From the NCBI GenBank assembly GCA_903924715.1, contig CAIYCP010000116.1, positions 1-7,705 on the forward strand: a DNA stretch of 7,705 nt. The letters run 5' to 3'. The DNA is from an uncultured beta proteobacterium (GTDB lineage: Bacteria; Pseudomonadota; Gammaproteobacteria; Burkholderiales; Burkholderiaceae_B). Of the stretch, positions 1-4,938 are shown in pieces. Position numbers and translations under genes: made by a program. The notes beneath the pieces were generated by a model, which was not told where the DNA came from, made no database searches, and worked only from the letters and a program-made list of their open reading frames with translations. Numbering within the stretch: position 1 is the stretch's first letter; every line of letters begins with the position of its first letter.

Positions 1-435
1 AATCTTGGGGTTGAGCAACGAGCGAAAGATCGCATCAATCTCGTCGAAAGGCAATATCCCTTGAACAAAACCAAAGTGCGTAAAGTGCAGATACTTAGCG
101 TTGAGTTTATTGACGCCAGCAATTAAATCTTTAGTCAAAAAATCGATTTGTCTTAGCGGTGTCACTCGATTTTTCGTTTTAGGTACAAGCAACAAGGTTG
201 GCGAACACTCTGAAACAATCGCAATTTCTCCTTGCTCGTTACAAGCTTTTGCCGCCATCTCAATGAGCGTCTCATCCCAGCCCTGCATATTTCTAGTAGC
301 CCGCAACGGCGTAAAGCCTTTCGTGTTTGCGGTCGCAGAAATAACATCCACCCAAGGAATCGGTGTGAACCCTAGTTTGTGGCCCATCGTAATTTCGTGC
401 TCTGTGTGATGATTAACTCGAAAATGAATTTTCAT
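1..435 (-). CDS. Unrecognised protein, C-terminal end cut by window edge
   Basis: An open frame of 145 codons runs from an ATG at 435 to the window edge without a stop, so the C-terminus is outside the window. I do not recognise the family. The protein starts MKIHFRVNHHTEHEI and has hydrophobic stretches that look like buried strands of a globular alpha/beta protein (WVDVISATAN near residue 30, GEIAIVSE near 78, PTLLLVPK near 88, YLHFTHFGF near 122). No signal peptide or membrane segment is visible. There is no clear ribosome site directly before the ATG. However, a 20-codon frame with a strong ribosome site ends 7 nt upstream, so translation may be coupled to it. A second in-frame ATG lies at about residue 17. 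Confidence is for the frame being coding; function is unknown. Confidence 0.65.
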   Translation of the reverse strand, partial: MKIHFRVNHHTEHEITMGHKLGFTPIPWVDVISATANTKGFTPLRATRNMQGWDETLIEMAAKACNEQGEIAIVSECSPTLLLVPKTKNRVTPLRQIDFLTKDLIAGVNKLNAKYLHFTHFGFVQGILPFDEIDAIFRSLLNPKI

Positions 436-442
436 GACAGGC

Positions 443-505
443 TCAATTTAGCGTCAGGTGCTGCGACTCTTGGCGAGCACTCTCAGTGCTCAGGGCTTCT
501 GACAT
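443..505 (-). CDS. Possible 20-residue leader peptide upstream of the left-end gene
   Basis: An ATG at 505 is preceded by AGGAG (513-517) at 7-nt spacing, the best ribosome site on this strand here. The frame encodes 20 polar residues (MSEALSTESARQES and six more) and stops with TGA at 443-445. That stop is 7 nt before the ATG of the left-end gene and in a different frame. It could be a leader peptide that couples translation. It could also be the true 5' end of the downstream gene, disrupted by a frameshift. No family is recognised, and the peptide may not be functional by itself. Confidence 0.35.
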   Translation of the reverse strand: MSEALSTESARQESQHLTLN

Positions 506-594
506 TTGTACTCTCCTAAGAATTGAACCGCATAGTGGTGTGATATCAGTATCGCCGCGCGACTGACTCACTGGATGAGACAGTAGAAAATGCT

Positions 595-637
595 GAGGTT
601 GAGGTTTGAATTGGGGGGTGGGGGTATGGGGGTAGTG
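595..637 (+). other. G-rich tract with guanine-quadruplex potential
   Basis: Tandem gaggtt (595-606) is followed by G runs of six (613-618), five (620-624) and five (628-632), separated by one and three bases. Three long runs plus flanking GG pairs could support a two-layer quadruplex, or a three-layer one with a vacancy, on the plus strand. It sits between the divergent left-end gene and the higBA operon. The rest of 506-672 has no gene that I can support. Confidence 0.4.
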
Positions 638-672
638 TCAAATCCACTTCCCATTTAATTTTTACATTCCAT

Positions 673-701
673 TTGACATTTCCCTTTTTGGGAAATACAA
701 T
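673..701 (+). promoter_or_regulatory. Sigma70-type promoter of the higBA operon with palindromic spacer
   Basis: TTGACA (673-678), a 17-bp spacer and TACAAT (696-701) make an almost perfect sigma70 promoter. The spacer consists exactly of TTTCCC, five T, and GGGAAA. Including the flanking A and T, the arms are 7 bp (678-684 and 690-696). A dimeric repressor bound there would cover the space between the -35 and -10 boxes. This suggests autoregulation by the HigA antitoxin encoded in the operon, which is inferred from how HigA families behave. Transcription should begin near 708, leaving about 25 nt before higB. Confidence 0.8.
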
Positions 702-732
702 ATCGATCTGAATATACTTACCTACCGCCTTA

Positions 733-1017
733 ATGAAAATCGTGGGCCTGCCGATCCTTGAGGCGTACAAGAAAAAACATGCCGACGTCCGAGGTCAACT
801 CGACGCGTGGCAGGTAGACGTCGAACGGCAGAACTGGAGTGCGTCTCATGACATCAAGCAGCGGTATGCGAGCGCAGACTTCTTGTCCGATAACCGGGTC
901 ATATTTAATATCAAAGGGAACAAGCATCGTCTTGTTGTTCAGGTCCGGTACCAGTACGGACTGGTAATCGTGCAATGGGTCGGGACACATGCCGAGTACA
1001 GCAAGAAGAAGTTTTAA
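733..1017 (+). CDS. higB: HigB-family mRNA interferase toxin
   Basis: This is a 94-residue protein of the HigB toxin family (RelE/ParE superfamily). Known members cleave mRNA on the ribosome and are neutralised by HigA. Family features visible are the N-terminal helix with LDAWQVDVERQNW (23-35), the segment DNRVIFNIKGNKHRLVV (53-69), and the C-terminal signature WVGTHAEY (82-89). Length is normal and nothing is broken, so it looks intact. ATG 733 gives the canonical start (MKIVG); the ribosome site before it is poor, which may keep expression low. It is the first gene of an operon with the antitoxin, whose ATG follows 41 nt after the higB stop. The promoter 673-701 serves both. The toxin-first order is typical for higBA. 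Confidence in the family is high; activity is inferred. Confidence 0.93.
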   Translation: MKIVGLPILEAYKKKHADVRGQLDAWQVDVERQNWSASHDIKQRYASADFLSDNRVIFNIKGNKHRLVVQVRYQYGLVIVQWVGTHAEYSKKKF

Positions 1018-1058
1018 GGCACCCGCACCGATCGATAGAAATAAAAACGGAGATGACA

Positions 1059-2273
1059 ATGAACGTAAAGATCATTAAGACCGAAAAGGATTACCAAGCC
1101 GCAATGAGTCGTCTGTCCGACCTCATGTCGCGCGATCCCAAGCCTGGCTCTAAGGATGGAGATGAACTGGAATTGCTCGCCCTGGTCGTCCAAGACTTTG
1201 AGCGCAAAACCGTTCCTCCGGTAAAGGCTGACCCTATTGAATCGATCCTTTTTCGCATGGATCAGATGGGTTTGACTCGCAAAGATCTAACAAAATACAT
1301 TGGGTCGATTTCGAAGGTTTCCGAGGTGCTCTCGCGCAAGCGCCCACTGTCACTACCAATGATTCGACGGCTCCATCAGGGTATGGACATTCCCGCAGAC
1401 ATCCTGATTGAAGATGTAGAGACGGACAGGTCAACCGTCGAGAGTGAGCCAACCATCGATTTTTCGCGATTTCCACTTAAAGAGATGTACGAGCGGGGGT
1501 GCTTTGGAAGCTTTGAAGGGAACGCGCAGCGCCTGAAAGACTATTCTGAAGACTTGGTCTCGAAATTAATGCGAGAACTCGGACCCAAGCAAATGGGCAC
1601 AGCCTTTTTGCGCGCACCTCTGCATCAGCGAGGCGATCGGCAAGCCGACGAATCGGCTATTCATGCTTGGCGAATGTGTGTCGTGCGCAAGGCCAGAGAA
1701 GTCAACTCGACAAAAAAATACAAAGCCAACTCCATCACTCCGGAATGGATGCGTGAACTTGCAAAGCTATCGGCCTTCGTTGAGGGGCCCAAGCTCGCCA
1801 AAGAATATCTTGCGCGCCATGGGATTACGCTCGTGATAGAAAAGCACTTCAAACGCACATTCCTTGATGGCGCGGCCATGCTCGACGGCGACCGACCTAT
1901 CGTAGCACTGACGTTACGACACGATCGCCTTGATAACTTTTGGTTCGCTTTGCTGCATGAAGTCGCACACGTGGCTCTGCATCTCACGCCTGCAACCCCC
2001 GTCTTTATTGACGACCTAGATCGCGGAAACTCTGAGCTCATCGAAGAAGAGGCGGATGCCATGGCACAGGAAGCCCTAATTCCTGAGGCTGCATGGGGTA
2101 CTGCCAAGGTACGTCACACGCTGACTTCGAATGACGCAGTCACTTTTGCAGATCAACTTGGTGTAGCACCTGCTGTCGTAGCCGGCCGTCTTCGACATGA
2201 AAACAAGAACTACCGGCTGCTAAATCACCTGATCGGCAAGACTGGCCAAGTCAGTCAAATTTTTAGCGACTAG
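1059..2273 (+). CDS. higA: HigA-type antitoxin fused to ImmA/IrrE (M78) metalloprotease
   Basis: This 404-residue protein has two parts. Residues 1-120 match HigA of the COG5499 type: an N-terminal segment (KTEKDYQAAMSRLSDLM) and an XRE-like HTH (about 58-117, with FRMDQMGLTRKDL and SKVSEVLSRKRPLSLPMIRRLH). Residues 235-390 form an ImmA/IrrE (COG2856, peptidase M78) domain. It has the zinc motif HEVAH (H300, E301, H304) and a second acidic helix EEEAD (329-333) that likely gives the third ligand. Such HTH-M78 proteins commonly act as regulators cleaved or activated by their own or a partner protease. Here the partner is the HigB toxin upstream. The frame stays open back to 975, overlapping higB. 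I chose ATG 1059 because GGAG (1049-1052) lies 6 nt before it and the HigA family start aligns there. The linker (120-230) is not recognised. Confidence 0.9.
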   Translation: MNVKIIKTEKDYQAAMSRLSDLMSRDPKPGSKDGDELELLALVVQDFERKTVPPVKADPIESILFRMDQMGLTRKDLTKYIGSISKVSEVLSRKRPLSLPMIRRLHQGMDIPADILIEDVETDRSTVESEPTIDFSRFPLKEMYERGCFGSFEGNAQRLKDYSEDLVSKLMRELGPKQMGTAFLRAPLHQRGDRQADESAIHAWRMCVVRKAREVNSTKKYKANSITPEWMRELAKLSAFVEGPKLAKEYLARHGITLVIEKHFKRTFLDGAAMLDGDRPIVALTLRHDRLDNFWFALLHEVAHVALHLTPATPVFIDDLDRGNSELIEEEADAMAQEALIPEAAWGTAKVRHTLTSNDAVTFADQLGVAPAVVAGRLRHENKNYRLLNHLIGKTGQVSQIFSD

Positions 2274-2290
2274 AAAAGAGAATTAATTCA

Positions 2291-2321
2291 AGCCATTGAT
2301 CCATAACAAGCATTAATGGCT
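2291..2321. repeat. Inverted repeat in the convergent gap, possible weak terminator
   Basis: agccatt (2291-2297) and aatggct (2315-2321) form a 7-bp inverted repeat with a 17-nt loop. It spans the 39-bp gap between two convergent genes and includes the stop codon of the minus-strand gene (2313-2315). There is no T run on either side, so a Rho-independent terminator is doubtful. Confidence 0.25.
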
Positions 2322-3437
2322 AAGCTCTCGATGTAACGTTGCCGCGTCTGACATCGGAATATCCATAATCTGCTGCAGATAGCCAGGACCAGTGCCCTGC
2401 TCCTTGATCATCTTTTTGACTGCGATAAAGAACACGCTTCGAAAAACAGTCTGCGCGGCCGCGATGTAGGCTGCGGGCTCAGGTGGAGTTGACTCAAAAA
2501 GAACTTCGCTAATCAACTTACCACGCTGACTGTTTCGAACTGCATGGATGTCCGCTTCTTTGCAACGAAGTGTGGGTAGGCTGTGTGACTTCGCGTAACG
2601 CTTGATCTCGCAGAACACGCTGAACAATGAAATGCTGTGTGCTTTAGCGTGCCGCTGCAATTCCCGAATCTCACCTTGTATAGAGCTCTGCCGGACCACA
2701 TGCGGATACGCGACCTCTGCGATTGACTCAGGAAAAAGCAGAGCGCCCGCTAAGGCATCAGCGAAATCCTCGCCCTCTTCTGATCCAGCAAGGTCTGGGG
2801 TGTAAACATGGGCTAACTCATGAGCCATCCAAAATTTAAAGTCCTCAAGTCGCGTATCCAGATTCAAAAAAATGAACGTGGCCTGCTCTTGAGGAAGCAA
2901 GATATGCAAGGCATTTTTGTGATTTTGCTTCTCGCCCCATAACACCGGCACAATTACGGCACCGTTAGTGACGAATTGCTCAATAAGGTGCCCGTATGAC
3001 AAGACGGCTTGACCATCGAGCCCGAGGCGTTTACGCACTTCAAGCGCGGTTGCTTGCAGCATGTCATATTGAGTCGTCGGCTGCGAAATCTGTACCCGTA
3101 ACGAAGGTAATGCCGGTAAGAATGGTACTAAGGGCCTTAGCAACGAGCCCATCGCCACCGCCTTCAGAATATGAGCATCAGTCGTCTTGGCTGCGCCCTT
3201 CTTACGAAAAGCAATGACCGGCTGCCCCTCAACTGAGCTCACCACAAGATCAGCGAAGCCCAACTTCAAGGTTGTGGCAAGATTCAATAACTTATTTGGC
3301 CGAGGAAAGTCGGTGCCCTTAAGCCAATTGGTGACAGCTTGGGCTGTCACATCAAGCTCACGCGCAAGGTCTTTCTGCGTCCACCCACGAGCCTGCAGCG
3401 CTTTTTTAATTTTTTCGCGATCAATCACTTTTTCCAT
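2313..3437 (-). CDS. XRE-family regulator with ImmA/IrrE (M78) metalloprotease domain
   Basis: This 374-residue protein has an N-terminal Cro/C1-type HTH at about residues 5-63 (RGWTQKDLARELDVTAQAVTNWLKG). An M78 domain follows at roughly 125-300, with HELAH (H206, E207, H210) and a downstream acidic helix EGEDFADALAGALLFP (221-236) expected to complete the zinc site. The family (COG2856 with XRE) is known from ImmA of ICEBs1 and IrrE of Deinococcus, where the protease inactivates a repressor. Many homologues act as stand-alone or TA-linked regulators in mobile DNA. The C-terminal 70 residues are not recognised. No ribosome site is visible before ATG 3437, but a promoter lies so close that the mRNA is probably leaderless. 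It converges with the HigA-M78 fusion gene. No toxin is adjacent in the same operon, so its target is unknown. Confidence 0.88.
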   Translation of the reverse strand: MEKVIDREKIKKALQARGWTQKDLARELDVTAQAVTNWLKGTDFPRPNKLLNLATTLKLGFADLVVSSVEGQPVIAFRKKGAAKTTDAHILKAVAMGSLLRPLVPFLPALPSLRVQISQPTTQYDMLQATALEVRKRLGLDGQAVLSYGHLIEQFVTNGAVIVPVLWGEKQNHKNALHILLPQEQATFIFLNLDTRLEDFKFWMAHELAHVYTPDLAGSEEGEDFADALAGALLFPESIAEVAYPHVVRQSSIQGEIRELQRHAKAHSISLFSVFCEIKRYAKSHSLPTLRCKEADIHAVRNSQRGKLISEVLFESTPPEPAAYIAAAQTVFRSVFFIAVKKMIKEQGTGPGYLQQIMDIPMSDAATLHRELSH

Positions 3438-3445
3438 AGACGTTG

Positions 3446-3474
3446 ATTATTGCTCAGGCACAGATGAAAATCAA
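3446..3474 (-). promoter_or_regulatory. Promoter of the XRE-M78 gene, predicted leaderless transcript
   Basis: Read on the minus strand, TTGATT (3469-3474) and AATAAT (3446-3451) are separated by exactly 17 bp, each matching the sigma70 consensus well. Only 8 nt separate the -10 box from the ATG at 3437. Transcription would therefore begin at or within one or two bases of the start codon. The absence of any ribosome site agrees with a leaderless mRNA. The -35 box lies inside a pair of direct repeats. Confidence 0.65.
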
Positions 3475-3514
3475 GTTTAATCAAGTTGATGAATGCGAGA
3501 ATGATTGAGCAATA
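3448..3514. repeat. 9-bp inverted repeat framing the XRE-M78 promoter
   Basis: tattgctca (3448-3456) and tgagcaata (3506-3514) are perfect inverted copies 49 bp apart. The inner copy overlaps the -10 box region and the outer one lies upstream of the -35 box. The spacing would allow looping between two bound dimers or two half sites, but no binding protein is identified. Confidence 0.35.
3469..3487. repeat. Two 9-bp direct repeats one helical turn apart, candidate operator
   Basis: aatcaagtt occurs at 3469-3477 and again at 3479-3487, a 10-bp period that places both copies on the same DNA face. The first copy contains the -35 box of the XRE-M78 promoter. This is a plausible operator for the encoded HTH protein; the regulator assignment is inference. 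Confidence 0.5.
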
Positions 3515-3571
3515 CAGACTTTAATAATTTTCATTTTGATCTGACTTCTTTTAAAACGGCATCAACGCATT

Positions 3572-3931
3572 TCAATATTCCAAACCTAATTCACGAGCAT
3601 TACTCGCCATGCGTTCAAGAGCGGCCAGTCGCCTTTGTTGCGACCTGTAAGGTTGAATGCGAGACAGCACCTTGGCCATTGTTTGCCTAGCAAGCTCAAC
3701 GTCGTAATGCGTTTGTAAGTTGATCCAACTTTGTGCGTCGGTACCGAAAAAGGCTGCAAAACGTAAGGCGGTATCTGCGTTAATACCCCGTAAGCCTTTG
3801 ACAATGTCATTAATTTTTCGAGGCGGCACCACGATCGCGCGTGCTAAAGCGGCCTGACTCAAGCCCAAGGGTTTGAGCCAATCTTCAAGCAAAATAATGC
3901 CGGGGTGCGAGAGGGGTACCTCACGTGCCAT
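3572..3931 (-). CDS. higA: HigA-family antitoxin (COG3093), toxin partner lost
   Basis: This 119-residue protein of the HigA/VapI antidote family carries the usual start region (SHPGIILLEDWLKPLGLSQ, 8-26). An XRE HTH follows at about 15-65 (AALARAIVVPPRKINDIVKGLRGINADTALRFAAFF), then the family tail FGTDAQSWINLQTHYDVELAR (62-82). Residues 83-119 extend beyond the core, as in longer HigA members. ATG 3931 has AAGG (3938-3941) at 6-nt spacing. In intact modules the HigB toxin lies directly upstream. Here only the final 20 codons of a toxin precede it (3943-4005), ending 11 nt before the ATG, which is the normal operon spacing. It is therefore an orphan antitoxin, though it may still bind DNA or neutralise a related toxin elsewhere. 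No promoter is obvious. Confidence 0.9.
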   Translation of the reverse strand: MAREVPLSHPGIILLEDWLKPLGLSQAALARAIVVPPRKINDIVKGLRGINADTALRFAAFFGTDAQSWINLQTHYDVELARQTMAKVLSRIQPYRSQQRRLAALERMASNARELGLEY

Positions 3932-3942
3932 ACCAAGCCTTA

Positions 3943-4005
3943 TTAGTGATAATCGATAATCGCAACGTGGTCGGCATGTTGTTCATTCCAGTAAAAACAT
4001 ATTCG
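3943..4005 (-). pseudogene. 3' remnant of a RelE-type higB toxin gene
   Basis: Reading from 4005 to the TAA at 3943, the frame gives RICFYWNEQHADHVAIIDYH. This closely resembles the C-terminus of RelE-like HigB toxins (COG3549), which typically end in R-[IV]-C-F-x-W ... [IV]-[IV]-D-Y-H. An in-frame TAA at 4006-4008 closes the frame upstream, and the rest of the toxin, about 70 residues, is absent. The position directly before higA, in the same orientation, matches the family's toxin-antitoxin order. The break falls within about 20 bp of the end of the truncated regulator at 4023-4214. Confidence 0.75.
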
Positions 4006-4022
4006 TTAGGGTGCTAATTGAT

Positions 4023-4214
4023 TCAGAGGTGCGCTGTGCGAATCACATCTAATAGCGCGCGATTCTCATCGCTTAAAACTTTGGATAATGAACGCCTTGA
4101 GGTGAACCAAATCCTAGGGTCTGATGGCTTAGGTTTGAATTCACCTTTAGCAATCGCCAACATTCGTTCACGAATTTCTTCTTGTGGAGCGATACCGACT
4201 TTAAACATTTTCAT
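4023..4214 (-). pseudogene. Truncated COG4190 / TumA-like antitoxin-regulator
   Basis: The 63-residue frame resembles the N-terminal part of the COG4190 (HVO_A0114-type, TumA-like) DNA-binding family. Visible are the opening KVGIAPQEEIRERMLAIAKGE, then RIWFTSRRSLSKVLSDENRALLDVI. Family members, usually above 100 residues, continue after this point with a winged HTH. Here a TGA at 4023-4025 ends the protein right after IRTAHL, so the DNA-binding part is gone. The following DNA belongs to a higB remnant, which indicates a deletion or recombination junction between about 4005 and 4025. Starts are possible at 4214 or 4208. A short upstream frame overlaps the 4214 start as ATGA. I infer that it is non-functional as a regulator; the isolated N-terminal domain might still bind a toxin. 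Confidence 0.7.
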
Positions 4215-4264
4215 TTTTGCTTCGGATTCATAGGAGGTGGTCTAGGTTTGAGGTATTGAATCAT
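4211..4264 (-). CDS. 17-codon frame overlapping the truncated regulator start (ATGA)
   Basis: An ATG at 4264 opens MIQYLKPRPPPMNPKQK and stops with TGA at 4211-4213, sharing ATGA with the next start. The open frame extends only four codons further upstream before a TGA. The overlap is what one expects between the 3' end of a toxin gene and its antitoxin, so this may be another toxin tail. I do not recognise the sequence, and such short open runs occur by chance. Confidence 0.15.
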   Translation of the reverse strand: MIQYLKPRPPPMNPKQK

Positions 4265-4312
4265 GACGTGACTCCAAGGTCATTGAAATTAAGAGCGCCA
4301 TGATACAGATTT

Positions 4313-4334
4313 ACTATTTGATACAAAAAATAGT
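4313..4334. promoter_or_regulatory. 7-bp inverted repeat, possible operator
   Basis: actattt (4313-4319) and aaatagt (4328-4334) form a perfect inverted repeat around an 8-nt centre. It overlaps the 19-bp direct repeat copy and lies between the divergent truncated regulator and the plus-strand higA remnant operon. It may be an operator or simply AT-rich structure. Confidence 0.3.
4316..4334 (+). repeat. 19-bp direct repeat, left copy
   Basis: atttgatacaaaaaatagt is identical to 6959-6977, same orientation, 2,643 bp apart. Bases outside the 19 do not match beyond chance. A 12-bp segment (agttttagatca, 4349-4360) lies 14 bp beyond this copy, and its reverse complement lies 24 bp beyond the right copy (7002-7013). 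The pair brackets an orphan higA and the RloAB operon. Confidence 0.75.
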
Positions 4335-4376
4335 TTTTGTGCACGACCAGTTTTAGATCATTCAAATACTAAAATT

Positions 4377-4439
4377 GAGTTCTACTCTTGCACAACTCAT
4401 TCAAGCCCAGACCAAGTCGAAATCATCGACTATCACTGA
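4377..4439 (+). pseudogene. 3' remnant of a second RelE-type higB toxin gene
   Basis: The frame ending at TGA 4437-4439 reads SSPDQVEIIDYH, matching the standard C-terminus of RelE-like HigB toxins (P-E-D-V-E-I-V-D-Y-H in many members). Upstream codons (EFYSCTTH) fit the family only loosely, so homology is certain only for the last 10 or so residues. The frame stays open further upstream without a start or a toxin-like sequence. The plus-strand higA follows 28 nt after the stop, in the order expected for higBA. Confidence 0.65.
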
Positions 4440-4467
4440 AAGGCAGATACAAATCATCACGAACAAA

Positions 4468-4704
4468 ATGCGTCCGATTCATCCTGGTGAAATCTTGCGA
4501 GAAGAATTTCTTGTTCCGCTCGGCCTATCCGCCAACACTCTTTCGATGGCGTTAGACATATCACCCCTACAAATTCACGATATCGTTCGCGAACAAACGG
4601 CTGTAACGTCTGATATTGCCTCACGGCTTGCTAGCTATTTCAATACGACAGCACAGTTTTGGTTGAACCTGCAAAACTCGTTTGATTTGAAGCGCGCTGA
4701 GTAG
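4468..4704 (+). CDS. higA: HigA-family antitoxin (COG3093), short, toxin partner lost
   Basis: ATG 4468 gives a 78-residue protein starting MRPIHPGEILREEFLVPLGLS, the standard HigA opening. The XRE HTH (about 20-60, NTLSMALDISPLQIHDIVRE) and the tail FNTTAQFWLNLQNSFDLKRAE follow. Most relatives run 15-20 residues further, so the C-terminus is shortened. The recognition region has unusual residues (EQTAVTSDIASRL where the family usually has a glycine-rich turn). The frame is open back to a TTG at 4375, but that part overlaps the higB remnant in another frame. ATG 4468 also aligns with the family start. No good ribosome site precedes it; AAAGG lies 24 nt away. It is an orphan antitoxin on the opposite strand to the other HigA (3572-3931), and their toxin remnants point toward each other. 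Confidence 0.85.
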   Translation: MRPIHPGEILREEFLVPLGLSANTLSMALDISPLQIHDIVREQTAVTSDIASRLASYFNTTAQFWLNLQNSFDLKRAE

Positions 4705-4712
4705 GATGTGTG

Positions 4713-4858
4713 CCCACTCTAGTAAGCAGGAATTTAGCCCTCACTCGCAGCGAACCGCTTGGCGGTTAACCGCTAGGTCAAAGATTTAGGGTCGAAGCGC
4801 ATGCGAGCTTGCCGTTGGTGAGTGGGGATGCAGGACCTAAAGAGGCATATGCTAAATT
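4713..4858. other. Structured non-coding stretch with nested inverted repeats
   Basis: Between higA and the RloAB promoter no gene is visible, but several inverted pairs are. They are aatttagc 4731-4738 with gctaaatt 4851-4858; cccactc 4713-4719, or cactc 4742-4746, with gagtg(gg) 4820-4826; taggtc 4775-4780 with gaccta 4834-4839; and tttagg 4785-4790 with cctaaa 4836-4841. aaccgc-ttg-gcggtt-aaccgc (4753-4773) offers two alternative 6-bp stems and includes a perfect 12-bp palindrome. It is GC-richer than the AT-rich DNA after it. It could be a structured RNA, a recombination remnant or a degenerate repeat. I found no integron attC core sites and no tRNA. Confidence 0.35.
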
Positions 4859-4879
4859 AAGACAAAATATAAAAATAAA

Positions 4880-4907
4880 TTGATTTTTTGAATAAAAAGT
4901 TCATAAT
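4880..4907 (+). promoter_or_regulatory. Candidate promoter of the rloAB operon
   Basis: TTGATT (4880-4885) and CATAAT (4902-4907) with a 16-bp spacer lie in a very AT-rich stretch. Transcription would begin near 4914, leaving about 25 nt before the ATG at 4939. That leader has no recognisable ribosome site. Confidence 0.5.
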
Positions 4908-4938
4908 ATAGCTTTATTTGATAATTTAAATTAACTAT

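Noticed and set aside
101..409. Plus-strand open frame of 102 codons
   Set aside because: It lies antisense to the longer minus-strand frame 1-435, which stays open to the edge and has more natural composition. The plus frame has no ribosome site and no family match.
975..1058. Longer N-terminus for the HigA-M78 gene from ATG 975
   Set aside because: This part overlaps higB in another frame and does not resemble HigA. GGAG at 1049-1052 and the family start support ATG 1059.
730..1059. Minus-strand open frame opposite higB
   Set aside because: It is a shadow of the recognised HigB gene on the plus strand.
1661..2107. Minus-strand open frame of 148 codons
   Set aside because: It is low-complexity, serine- and arginine-rich, and lies entirely antisense to the M78 domain of the HigA fusion.
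2291..2321. Rho-independent terminator between the convergent genes
   Set aside because: The stem is AT-rich with a 17-nt loop and no T run follows it, so I list it only as an inverted repeat.
4375..4467. TTG start adding 31 residues to the plus-strand HigA
   Set aside because: The extra codons overlap the higB remnant read in another frame, and HigA proteins begin at the M-R-P-I-H-P-G-E motif encoded from 4468.
4713..4858. Integron attC site or tRNA in the structured spacer
   Set aside because: I found no RYYYAAC/GTTRRRY core pair at the ends and no T-loop or acceptor stem pattern, and neighbouring genes are not in uniform orientation as in a cassette array.
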